A DNA stretch of 64,000 bases, taken from Ramlibacter alkalitolerans. GTDB taxonomy: Bacteria; Pseudomonadota; Gammaproteobacteria; Burkholderiales; Burkholderiaceae_C. The DNA lies in assembly GCF_016722765.1 (NCBI RefSeq), contig NZ_JAEQND010000008.1, forward strand, positions 186,001-250,000, read 5' to 3'. Of the stretch, positions 40,157 through 47,873 are shown one piece after another. A program made the position numbers and the translations under genes. The notes below the pieces were generated by a model. It did no database searches and had not been told where the DNA came from. It worked only from the letters and a program-made list of their open reading frames with translations. The stretch's first letter is position 1; every line of letters starts with the position of its first letter.

Positions 40157-41059
40157 CTATGTCGCGTCCGGTGCTCGGCCGCCTTCGGCGAGCCACCACA
40201 CCGGCAGCTGCGTGCAGTCGGCGCCGTCGAGCCCGCGCGCTGCCGCCCGCTCGAAGCTGGCGAGCGTGGCGGCGGTGAGCGGAAGCTGGCGCCCATGCGC
40301 CCCGCCTTCCTCGAGCATGGCCGCCAGGTCCTTGCGCAGGGTGGCGAGGTCCACCGTGACGGTGCCACTGGCCTGGCCGGCCAGCGCCTGCGCGATCATG
40401 GCTCCGCGCACCTTGAGCATGTTGGGGCCGCCCGAAGAGTCGGCGAGGATCTCGATCGCGCGCTTCGGGTCCAGCCCCAGCGGCTGCATCAGCGAGAGCG
40501 CCTCGCCCAGCGTCTGCCAGTACACCATCAGGGGCAGGTTCACGGCCAACTTCATGGTGGCGCCGGCGCCGTGGCCGCCGACGTGTTCGATGCGCTTGCA
40601 CAACTGCTGCAGCACGGGCTGCGCGCGCGCGAGGTCCGTCTCCGAGCCGCCGACGAAGGCGATCAGCTTGCCTTCGCTGGCCGGGCCCACGCTGCCGCCG
40701 ACCGGGCATTCCAGGTAGGCCGCGCCGGCGTGCGCGGCGCGGCGCGCCATCTCCTGCTGCGTCGCCGGCGGCACGGTGCTCATGTCGATGAACAGCGCGT
40801 CGCCGGCGCGGGCGGAGAACAGGCCCCGGTCGCCGTCGTACACGGCGGCCAGGGCTGCGCCGTCGGTCAGCATCGAGATGACGATCTCGCTCGCCTGCGC
40901 CAGCTCGCGCGGCGTGTCGGCCCAGCGCAGGCCCTCCTGCAGGAGCGGTTCGGCCCGGGCGCGGGTGCGGTTCCAGACTCGCAGTTCGTGGCCGCACGAG
41001 GCGAGGCGGCGCGCGATGGCGCTGCCCATCCTGCCGGTACCGGCGATGCCGATGCGCAT
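40157..41059 (-). CDS. NAD(P)-dependent oxidoreductase, 3-hydroxyisobutyrate dehydrogenase family
   Basis: A 300-residue beta-hydroxyacid dehydrogenase. NAD-binding MRIGIAGTGRMGSAIARRLA, then the substrate site DMSTVPPATQQEM, LECPVGGSVGPASEGKL and the conserved catalytic Lys in GAGATMKLAVNLPLM. It oxidises or reduces a beta-hydroxy acid. It is close to tRNA-Ser. The similarly typed gene at 61106-61978 has different motifs. The substrate is unknown. Confidence 0.93.
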   Translation of the reverse strand: MRIGIAGTGRMGSAIARRLASCGHELRVWNRTRARAEPLLQEGLRWADTPRELAQASEIVISMLTDGAALAAVYDGDRGLFSARAGDALFIDMSTVPPATQQEMARRAAHAGAAYLECPVGGSVGPASEGKLIAFVGGSETDLARAQPVLQQLCKRIEHVGGHGAGATMKLAVNLPLMVYWQTLGEALSLMQPLGLDPKRAIEILADSSGGPNMLKVRGAMIAQALAGQASGTVTVDLATLRKDLAAMLEEGGAHGRQLPLTAATLASFERAAARGLDGADCTQLPVWWLAEGGRAPDAT

Positions 41060-41135
41060 GGTGTCTCCTGTTGCGAGCGGGGCATGCTAGCCCGTGCCCG
41101 TGCGAGTGCGGCTCGGGAGAAATCAGGAGGGCGAT

Positions 41136-41261
41136 AGCGCTGGGGTTTCGCTTCGCTCCACCGCCAGCCTACGAGATGCCGTCGCAGCACGGGTAGGCTG
41201 GGGCGGCGCAGCCGCCGCAGGTGAGCCGCGCGAACCCCAGCGTTCCCCGGCGCCGCGCGTC
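41136..41261. repeat. Dispersed repeat family B, copy B4 (two half copies)
   Basis: A right half (CGCTGGGGTTTCG to CCACCGCCAGCCTACG, 41136-41173) is followed by an incomplete copy from GTAGGCTGGGGCGG (41193) to GAACCCCAGCGTT and GCGCGTCA. The hemW stop codon overlaps its right end. Confidence 0.75.
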
Positions 41262-42450
41262 AGGGCAGGAACAGCGACTGCAGGTCCGACAGGAAATCGA
41301 AGCCGCGCTCCGTCGGCTTCACGCTGGCCAGGTCGCGCTCGACCAGGCCCCTGGCCTGCGCCTCGCGCAGCGGCTGCTCGATCACCGACAGCGGCAGGCC
41401 GGTGCGGTCGCTGAAGTCCTGCAACGCGAAGCCCTCCTTGAGCCGCAAGGCATTGAGCATGAACTCGAACGGCAGCTCGGTGCGGGCGACGTCCTCGTCC
41501 TGCGCGATGGCGGCGCCTGCGAGCGCGCCGTCCATGTACAGCCGGGGCTCGCGCTTGCGCACCTGCCGCACCACGTGGTGCGGGAAACTGAGCTTGCTGT
41601 GCGCGCCGGCACCGATGCCCAGGTAGTCGCCGAAACTCCAGTAATTGAAGTTGTGCCAGCAGCGATGGCCGGGCTTCGCATACGCCGAGACCTCGTAGCG
41701 CTCCATGCCGGCGGCTGTGGTCATCTCCGTGATGCGATCGAGCATCGCGTAGGCCAGGTCGTCGGGCGGCGTGACCGGCGGGAACTTGGCGAAGTAGGTG
41801 TTCGGCTCGATCGTGAGGTGATAGATCGACAGGTGCGGCGGCAGCAGCGCCAGCGCCTGCGTCACGTCGGCCTCCAGCTGCTCCAGGGTCTGGCCGGGCA
41901 GCGCGTACATCAGGTCGAGGTTGAAAGTCTCGAAGGTGGCGGCGGCTTCCTCCAGCGCGGCGACGGCCTGGCGGCTGTCGTGCACGCGGCCCAGCGCCCG
42001 CAGCTTGTCGTCGTCGAAGCTTTGCACGCCGACCGACAGGCGCGTCACCCCGGCGGCGCGGAAGGCCTTGAAGCGGTCCTTCTCGAAGGTGCCGGGGTTG
42101 GCCTCCAGCGTGATCTCGCAATCGGCTACCAGGTTCAGGCGTGCCCGCACCTCGGAGATCAGGCGCGCGATGCCCTCGGGCGAGAACAGGCTGGGCGTGC
42201 CGCCGCCGATGAAGATGCTGTGCACCTGCCGGCCCCAGATCAGCGGCAGCGCGGCTTCGAGGTCGGCCCGCAGCGCATCGAGGTAGCGTTGCTCCGGCAT
42301 CTCCGACGGCCGCATCTCGTGCGAGTTGAAGTCGCAGTAGGGGCACTTGTGCAGGCACCACGGCAGGTGCACGTACAGCGACAGCGGCGGCAGCGCCGGC
42401 AACTGCAGCGTGCCGGGGCGCATGTGGTGCGCGAGGTCTCTCACAGCCAT
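41260..42450 (-). CDS. hemW: HemW-like radical SAM protein
   Basis: A 396-residue radical SAM protein. The cluster motif is CLHKCPYC (Cys32, 36, 39), with Asp-Phe next, not the fourth Cys of HemN. GGGTPSLFS and VGVQSFDDDKLRALGR follow, and HNFNYWSFGDYLGIGAGAHS matches the HemW heme-binding region. HemW is a heme chaperone that resembles, but is not, coproporphyrinogen dehydrogenase. It overlaps the rdgB stop by 10 nt, in the order rph-rdgB-hemW, which is common in Burkholderiales. Confidence 0.94.
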   Translation of the reverse strand: MAVRDLAHHMRPGTLQLPALPPLSLYVHLPWCLHKCPYCDFNSHEMRPSEMPEQRYLDALRADLEAALPLIWGRQVHSIFIGGGTPSLFSPEGIARLISEVRARLNLVADCEITLEANPGTFEKDRFKAFRAAGVTRLSVGVQSFDDDKLRALGRVHDSRQAVAALEEAAATFETFNLDLMYALPGQTLEQLEADVTQALALLPPHLSIYHLTIEPNTYFAKFPPVTPPDDLAYAMLDRITEMTTAAGMERYEVSAYAKPGHRCWHNFNYWSFGDYLGIGAGAHSKLSFPHHVVRQVRKREPRLYMDGALAGAAIAQDEDVARTELPFEFMLNALRLKEGFALQDFSDRTGLPLSVIEQPLREAQARGLVERDLASVKPTERGFDFLSDLQSLFLP

Positions 42451-43049
42451 CGTTCGCGGATCAGATCCACCATCTGGCGCGCCGCCTTGCCGCGGTGGCT
42501 GTTGGCGTTCTTCACTTCCGGCGGCAGTTCGGCGAAGGTCTTGCCGAAGGCGGCGATGAACATGACCGGATCGAAGCCGAAGCCGTGGCTGCCGGTCGGC
42601 TGCCGGGCGATCTCGCCGACCGCGCGGCCGACGGCGATCAGCGGCTCCGGGTCCTGCGGCGTGCGCACGGCCACCAGGGTGCTGACCAGGGCGGCGCGCC
42701 GGTTGGCGACCTCGCGCATCTGTTCGAGCAGCGCCTTCACGTTGTTCTCGTCGCCCTTGGGATAACCGAACTGCGTCGCGTAGTAGGCGGTGTCGACGCC
42801 CGGCAGCCCGTCGAACGCATCCACGCACAGGCCGGCGTCGTCGGCGATGGCTGGCAGTCCCGTGTGCTGCGCCGCGTTGCGCGCCTTGGCCAGTGCGTTC
42901 TCGACGAAGGTGCGGTGCGGCTCCTCGGCCTCGGGCACGCCCAACTCGCCCTGGCGCACGAGCGCGATGCCGAGCGGGGCGAACATCGCCTGCAGTTCGG
43001 CGAGCTTGCCCTGGTTGTTGGAGGCCAGGACGATGCGCTCGATCTTCAT
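42441..43049 (-). CDS. rdgB: XTP/dITP diphosphatase (RdgB/HAM1)
   Basis: A 202-residue nucleotide-pool cleaner. The family motifs [20 protein letters not shown] at the start, [36 protein letters not shown] and the substrate-specificity [11 protein letters not shown] are intact. It hydrolyses dITP, XTP and ITP to protect DNA and RNA. The ATG overlaps the rph stop (ATGA). The length is normal. Confidence 0.96.
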   Translation of the reverse strand: MKIERIVLASNNQGKLAELQAMFAPLGIALVRQGELGVPEAEEPHRTFVENALAKARNAAQHTGLPAIADDAGLCVDAFDGLPGVDTAYYATQFGYPKGDENNVKALLEQMREVANRRAALVSTLVAVRTPQDPEPLIAVGRAVGEIARQPTGSHGFGFDPVMFIAAFGKTFAELPPEVKNANSHRGKAARQMVDLIRERWL

Positions 43050-43771
43050 TTGCCGAGCGCCTCCGCCTGCAGGCCGACCAGCTCGCCGATGCCCTTCTCG
43101 GCCAGCCGCAGCAGTTCGTCCATCTCGGCGCGGGTGAAGGCGGCGCCTTCGGCAGTGCCCTGCACTTCGACGTAGTGCCCGGCGCCCGTCATCACCACGT
43201 TCATGTCGGTGTCGCAGGCGACGTCCTCCACGTATTCGAGGTCCAGCAAGGGCGTGCCTTCGACGATGCCGACCGAGATCGCGGCGACGGGACCGACGAT
43301 CGGCGATTGCGCCAGCGCGCCGGCGGCGACCAGCTTGTTCACCGCGTCCTGCGCGGCGACGAAGGCGCCGGTGATGGCGGCCGTGCGCGTGCCGCCGTCG
43401 GCCTGCAGCACGTCGCAGTCGAGCGTGATCGTGCGTTCGCCGAGCTTCTTCAGGTCGAACACCGCGCGCAGCGAGCGCCCGATCAGGCGCTGGATCTCCT
43501 GCGTGCGGCCGCTCTGCTTGCCGCGGGCTGCTTCGCGGTCGCCGCGGGTATGGGTGGCGCGCGGCAGCATGCCGTATTCGGCCGTCACCCAGCCCTCGCC
43601 GCTGCCGCGCTTGTGCGGCGGCACGCGGTCCTCGACGGAGGCGGTGCAGAGCACGCGCGTGTTGCCGAACTCGATCAGCACCGAGCCCTCCGCGTGGATG
43701 GTGAAGCCGCGCGTGATGCGCACAGGACGAAGCTGGTCGGGGGCGCGGCCGCCGGGGCGTTGGAAGGTCAT
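43046..43771 (-). CDS. rph: Ribonuclease PH
   Basis: A 241-residue 3'-5' phosphorolytic exoribonuclease that trims tRNA 3' ends. It begins [20 protein letters not shown], with [40 protein letters not shown] and [11 protein letters not shown]. The ATG at 43771 is chosen; an upstream ATG gives unlike residues. It starts the rph-rdgB-hemW unit. Confidence 0.96.
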   Translation of the reverse strand: MTFQRPGGRAPDQLRPVRITRGFTIHAEGSVLIEFGNTRVLCTASVEDRVPPHKRGSGEGWVTAEYGMLPRATHTRGDREAARGKQSGRTQEIQRLIGRSLRAVFDLKKLGERTITLDCDVLQADGGTRTAAITGAFVAAQDAVNKLVAAGALAQSPIVGPVAAISVGIVEGTPLLDLEYVEDVACDTDMNVVMTGAGHYVEVQGTAEGAAFTRAEMDELLRLAEKGIGELVGLQAEALGK

Positions 43772-43839
43772 GGGGAGAGGAGCGGGGAAAGGCGGAATTG
43801 TGCACCGCGGGACGTGCCGGCGCTGCACGCCCCTTCTTC

Positions 43840-43924
43840 GTCATTCCCGCGGAGGCGGGAATCCAGGGCATCGGGAGAAGCGCGCTGCGCGCGCTTTCTG
43901 GGCCCCCGCCTGCGCGGGGGTGAC
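43840..43924. repeat. Dispersed repeat family A, copy A4
   Basis: Left core GTCATTCCCGCGGAGGCG-GGAATCCAGGG; inner hairpin AGAAGCGCGCTGCGCGCGCTTTCT; right core CTGGGCCCCCGCCTGCG-CGGGGGTGACG. It is a full composite element of about 85 bp between the PP2C and rph genes. Confidence 0.88.
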
Positions 43925-43942
43925 GAGAAGGTAGGCGGCCGT

Positions 43943-44845
43943 CTACGCCTTCTTCGCCGCCGAGCGCCGGATCGCCTCGTTGATCTCGGCGATCGAGCGT
44001 TCGATGGCCGCGTCGTCCAGGTCGTCGACCAGCGTGTCCAGCACGCCTGCCTGGATCGTCGAGGCGAACACGCCGTCGCTGATGCTGTCGGTCGAGATGC
44101 CGCGGGTGGATTCGAAGCTGTCCGGGGTTTCCCACTCCAGCGCGATCACCGTCACGTTGTCCGAGTGCTCGCCGCCGTTGCGCAGGGCGCTCTCCACCAG
44201 GTCCGGCACCGCTTCGGCCACCGGCTTGGCGCTGAGCTCGCGCACGATTTCCTTGTCTTCCAGGCTGCCCCACAGGCCGTCGGAGCACAGCAGGAGTTTG
44301 TCGCCCTCCTGCAGCTGCACCGGGCCGGTGACGTCGAAGACCGGCTTGGTCGGCGAACCGAGGCAGGTGAACAGGATGTTGCGGTTGATCCGGTCCATGC
44401 GGATCACGCCGGCGTTCTGCTGTTCGAGATAGGAGTGGTCGCGGGTGCGCGTGAGCAGCTCGCCGCCGCGCACGACGTACAGGCGCGAATCGCCGCAATG
44501 CACCCACGTCGCGTGCGTGCCCTGCACGACCGCGGCGACCAGCGTGGTGCGCGGCGTGTCGAGCATGCCCTTCTCGCTGGCGTAGCGGATGATCTGGTGG
44601 TGCGCCGCCATGAGCGAGATCGACAGGAACTCGGCCACGTCCTTCACAACCGGGCGGGCCTCCTTCTGGTACAGCGCCGAGATGGTCTGCAGCGCGAGCT
44701 GGGCGGCGACTTCCCCTTCCGGGTGACCACCCATGCCGTCGGCCAGCAGGAACAGGCCCGACTCGCGCGTGTAGCAGTAGCCCATGCGGTCTTCGTTCTT
44801 TTCGCGGCCGCCCTTGCGGCTGACCTGGAAGACCGAGAATTTCAC
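43943..44845 (-). CDS. PP2C-family serine/threonine phosphatase
   Basis: A 300-residue PPM/PP2C phosphatase. The metal-binding residues are in KNEDRMGYC, LLADGMGGHPEG, LLCSDGLWGSL and HSDNVTVIAL. It removes phosphate from Ser/Thr on proteins, most likely substrates of the adjacent kinase. A C-terminal stretch (about residues 250-300, DDLDDAAIERSIAEINEAIR) is outside the catalytic domain and looks helical. Its ATG overlaps the kinase stop by 4 nt, so they are translated together. Confidence 0.95.
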   Translation of the reverse strand: MKFSVFQVSRKGGREKNEDRMGYCYTRESGLFLLADGMGGHPEGEVAAQLALQTISALYQKEARPVVKDVAEFLSISLMAAHHQIIRYASEKGMLDTPRTTLVAAVVQGTHATWVHCGDSRLYVVRGGELLTRTRDHSYLEQQNAGVIRMDRINRNILFTCLGSPTKPVFDVTGPVQLQEGDKLLLCSDGLWGSLEDKEIVRELSAKPVAEAVPDLVESALRNGGEHSDNVTVIALEWETPDSFESTRGISTDSISDGVFASTIQAGVLDTLVDDLDDAAIERSIAEINEAIRRSAAKKA

Positions 44846-45837
44846 TTGGTTTTGGCTCCGATGCCGGTGCGTTTCTTGGTGTCGCTGACCATGTTGTCAA
44901 ACTGAAGTCGCATCTTCTCACCGACGGAGAGCTTCGTGTAGCGCCGCTCGCCTTCCCGGCTGAGCTCCTTCTGGAGCGCGAACACCGACTGCGGGCGCGA
45001 CAGCGGATCGAGCGACATGCACCATTCCACCACCTCGATCAGGTTGTCGGAATACACGCCGCGCAGCCGTGACAGCGCAAGCGACAGGCGGTCTTTCTCG
45101 AGTCGCTGCGGCGCATCGTTGGGCGGATAGCCCTGCATGCAGGCATAGATGCAGGCGCCGATCGCGTAGATGTCGGTCCACGGCCCCATCGAGGAATCGC
45201 GCCGGTACATCTCGGGCGCCGCGAAACCGGGGGTGTACATGGGCCGGATGAAGTTGCCTTCCTTCGACAGCACTTCACGCGCGGCGCCGAAATCGATCAT
45301 CACCGCACGGTTGTCGTCGGTGATGAAGATGTTGGCGGGCTTGATGTCCAGGTGCAACATCTTGTGCTGGTGCACGATGCGCAAGCCGCGCAGGATCTCG
45401 TCGAACAGCGAGCGGATCGTCGATTCGCGGAACACCTTCTGCTTCTTCAGCTCGCGCGCGGTGATGATGAAATCCTGCAGGGTCGCGCCCTCCAGGTAGT
45501 TCATCACCATGTAGACCGTCTCGTTCTCGCGGAAGAAATTCAGCACGCTCACCACCGAGGAGTGGGAGATCTGCGCCAGCGAACGGCCTTCTTCGAAGAA
45601 GCTCTTGAGACCCAGGCGATAGAGCGACAGCTTCTCCGGCGCCACCTGCGGCAGCAGTTCGCCCGGGGGGCGCGTGGCCAGCGAGGAAGGCAGGTATTCC
45701 TTGATCGCGACCTGCTGGCCCTCGTTGTCGACGGCCAGGTACACGACTCCGAAACCGCCTGCCGAAAGCTTGCGCACCACGCGATACCCACCGATCACGG
45801 TATCCGGCGGCAAGGGCGCAGGTTTGAGCTTTGACAT
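44842..45837 (-). CDS. Serine/threonine protein kinase
   Basis: A 331-residue Hanks-type kinase. Gly-rich loop LSAGGFGVVYLAVD, catalytic Lys in QVAIKEYLP, HLDIKPANIFI (catalytic loop), DFGAAREVLSK and APEMYRRDSSMGPWTDIYAIG. No transmembrane segment is seen; a C-terminal tail of about 30 residues is basic (VSDTKKRTGIGAKTK). It is in a bicistronic unit with the PP2C phosphatase. Targets are unknown. Confidence 0.95.
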   Translation of the reverse strand: MSKLKPAPLPPDTVIGGYRVVRKLSAGGFGVVYLAVDNEGQQVAIKEYLPSSLATRPPGELLPQVAPEKLSLYRLGLKSFFEEGRSLAQISHSSVVSVLNFFRENETVYMVMNYLEGATLQDFIITARELKKQKVFRESTIRSLFDEILRGLRIVHQHKMLHLDIKPANIFITDDNRAVMIDFGAAREVLSKEGNFIRPMYTPGFAAPEMYRRDSSMGPWTDIYAIGACIYACMQGYPPNDAPQRLEKDRLSLALSRLRGVYSDNLIEVVEWCMSLDPLSRPQSVFALQKELSREGERRYTKLSVGEKMRLQFDNMVSDTKKRTGIGAKTK

Positions 45838-45916
45838 AATTTGAAGATTGTTGGGGCCTGCCGCGGGCCCGGTCTATCCTCGAAATCCCCGCAACGAACT
45901 TCAAAGACTCCTCTGC

Positions 45917-46834
45917 ATGCCAGTTTACAGCATGACCGGCTACGCCTCGGCGCAGCACAGCCCCGCGGCCACGCCGGCCGGCGAAGGCAACAGGCCCCCC
46001 GCGGGGATGCGCCTGGGGCTCGAGATCCGCTCGGTCAACAGCCGCTTCCTCGACCTGTCGTTCCGTCTTTCCGAGGAACTGCGCGCGCACGAACCGGCGC
46101 TGCGGGAATTGATCACGGGCCGCATCAAGCGCGGCAAGGTCGAAGTGCGCGCGGGGCTCGAAGGCAGCGGTGCCGAAGTCGTGCGCGAACCCACGGTGCG
46201 CATGCTGCAGCGCCTGGGTTCCGTGCAGGACACGGTGCGCGGCTGGCTGCCGGATGCGCCGGCGCTGTCCGTCGCCGAGATCCTGCGCCTGGCGTCGACC
46301 GAGGACGGCGGCAGCGTCGACTGGTCCGAGCCGCTGCAGCAGCTCGCCCGCCAGGTGCTGGGCGACCTGCTCGCGGCGCGTGAACGCGAAGGCGCACGCC
46401 TGGCCACCATGCTCCAGGGGCACCTGCAGCAGTTGCGAAGCCTCGCCGAGCAGGCGCGCCCGCTGGTGCCGCAACTGGTGGAGCAGCAGCGCCAGCGCTT
46501 CCTCGAACGCTGGAAGGAAGCGATGGCGCTCTCCGAGGGCGCGGCCACGCCGGAGGCCGCGCAGGACCGGGCGCTGACCGAAGCGACCGCCTTTGCCATC
46601 CGCATCGACGTCGCCGAGGAACTCACGCGGCTGGCCGCACACCTCGAGGAGATCGAGCGCCTGGTGAACAAGGGCGGCGAGATCGGCAAGCGCCTGGACT
46701 TCCTGATCCAGGAACTGCACCGCGAGGCCAACACGCTGGGTTCCAAATCCGCCGCCATGGAGCTCACCCGGATCTCGGTGGACATGAAGGTGCTGATCGA
46801 GCAGATGCGCGAGCAGGTCCAGAACCTCGAGTAG
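45917..46834 (+). CDS. yicC: YicC family endoribonuclease
   Basis: A 305-residue Yic[14 protein letters not shown] at the start, [16 protein letters not shown], and [20 protein letters not shown] then [22 protein letters not shown]. YicC proteins are stress-linked endoribonucleases. The order yicC-gmk-rpoZ-spoT is common in betaproteobacteria. The start at 45917 is chosen by homology-like residues over an upstream ATG. It is divergent from the kinase gene. Confidence 0.95.
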   Translation: MPVYSMTGYASAQHSPAATPAGEGNRPPAGMRLGLEIRSVNSRFLDLSFRLSEELRAHEPALRELITGRIKRGKVEVRAGLEGSGAEVVREPTVRMLQRLGSVQDTVRGWLPDAPALSVAEILRLASTEDGGSVDWSEPLQQLARQVLGDLLAAREREGARLATMLQGHLQQLRSLAEQARPLVPQLVEQQRQRFLERWKEAMALSEGAATPEAAQDRALTEATAFAIRIDVAEELTRLAAHLEEIERLVNKGGEIGKRLDFLIQELHREANTLGSKSAAMELTRISVDMKVLIEQMREQVQNLE

Positions 46835-46880
46835 GTCTGCGTGCGGGACCTCCGGCGGGCCGCACCATTTAACATCGCGC

Positions 46881-47501
46881 ATGGACTACCCCGGCAACCT
46901 CTTCGTCGTTGCAGCCCCCAGCGGGGCCGGCAAATCCAGCCTGGTCAAGGCCCTGCTCGAACTCGACTCGCACGTCCAGCCTTCGGTGTCGCACACCACG
47001 CGCGGCCCGCGCGGGCAGGAAAAGCACGGGCGGGAATATTTCTTCGTCTCTGACGCCGAATTCGACCAGATGGTCCTCGGCGACGGCTTCGTGGAATGGG
47101 CGCACGTGCATGGCCGGCGCTACGGCACCTCCAAGCGGATGATCGAGGACCGCATCGCCCACGGCCAGGACGTGATCCTGGAGATCGACTGGCAGGGCGC
47201 CCTGCAGATCAAGCGCATCTTCACCAACGCGGTGCTGGTCTTCATCCTGCCTCCCAGTTGGGACGAGTTGCGCTCGCGGCTGGAACGGCGGGGCGAGGAC
47301 GCCCCCGAGGTGATCGAAACCCGACTGGCGAATGCGGCCACCGAGATGGCGCAGGCGAAGGAATTCGATTTCGTTATAATCAACGAGTTATTTGAGCGCG
47401 CGCTTTTCGACCTGAAAGCGATCGTGCATTCCCAGCGGTTGAAATACGTGTCCCAGCGCCGCGCCCGCGCCGAGACCTTCACCGCCTTGGGGCTCACCTG
47501 A
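46881..47501 (+). CDS. gmk: Guanylate kinase
   Basis: A 206-residue kinase that turns GMP into GDP. P-loop [16 protein letters not shown] at residues 12-27, [21 protein letters not shown] (GMP binding), [20 protein letters not shown] and [13 protein letters not shown]. The length is normal. It is 46 nt after yicC and 17 nt before rpoZ, likely one operon. GMP supply links it to the ppGpp enzyme two genes later. Confidence 0.97.
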   Translation: MDYPGNLFVVAAPSGAGKSSLVKALLELDSHVQPSVSHTTRGPRGQEKHGREYFFVSDAEFDQMVLGDGFVEWAHVHGRRYGTSKRMIEDRIAHGQDVILEIDWQGALQIKRIFTNAVLVFILPPSWDELRSRLERRGEDAPEVIETRLANAATEMAQAKEFDFVIINELFERALFDLKAIVHSQRLKYVSQRRARAETFTALGLT

Positions 47502-47518
47502 ACACCCCGGAGAGATTC

Positions 47519-47722
47519 ATGGCCCGCATCACCGTCGAAGACTGCCTCGAGAAGATCCCCAACCGCTTCCAGCTGGTGCTGGCCGCGACCTACCGCGCCC
47601 GCATGCTGAGCCAGGGCCACGCGCCCAAGATCGAGAGCAAGAACAAGCCCGGCGTGACCGCCCTGCGCGAGATCGCCGAAGGCAAGATCGGCCTGGAGAT
47701 GCTCAAGAAGGTCCCGGGCTGA
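47519..47722 (+). CDS. rpoZ: RNA polymerase omega subunit
   Basis: A 67-residue omega subunit ([20 protein letters not shown]) with [19 protein letters not shown] and [14 protein letters not shown]. It supports RNA polymerase assembly and ppGpp response. GGAGAG precedes the ATG. A perfect hairpin with a U-tract follows, inside family A copy A5. Confidence 0.97.
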   Translation: MARITVEDCLEKIPNRFQLVLAATYRARMLSQGHAPKIESKNKPGVTALREIAEGKIGLEMLKKVPG

Positions 47723-47730
47723 GCTCCCCC

Positions 47731-47824
47731 GTCGTCCCCGCGCAGGCGGGGACATCAGAGAACAGCCCGCGAACGCGGGCTGTTTGCTTTGCAAGCCCTG
47801 GATTCCCGCCTCCGCGGGAATGAC
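47731..47824. repeat. Dispersed repeat family A, copy A5
   Basis: Left core GTCGTCCCCGCGCAGGCG-GGGAC, inner hairpin AACAGCCCGC-GAAC-GCGGGCTGTT, right core CTGGATTCCCGCCTCCG-CGGGAATGACG. It sits between rpoZ and spoT. Confidence 0.85.
47761..47790 (+). terminator. Hairpin terminator of rpoZ inside a family A repeat
   Basis: AACAGCCCGC pairs perfectly with GCGGGCTGTT around GAAC, followed by TGCTTT. It is a good intrinsic terminator located in the middle of copy A5, 38 nt after the rpoZ stop. Confidence 0.7.
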
Positions 47825-47873
47825 GTAACCTCCCCTGAGCCCGCCGGGTTCGGCGCCTTGCTACATTAGGGCC

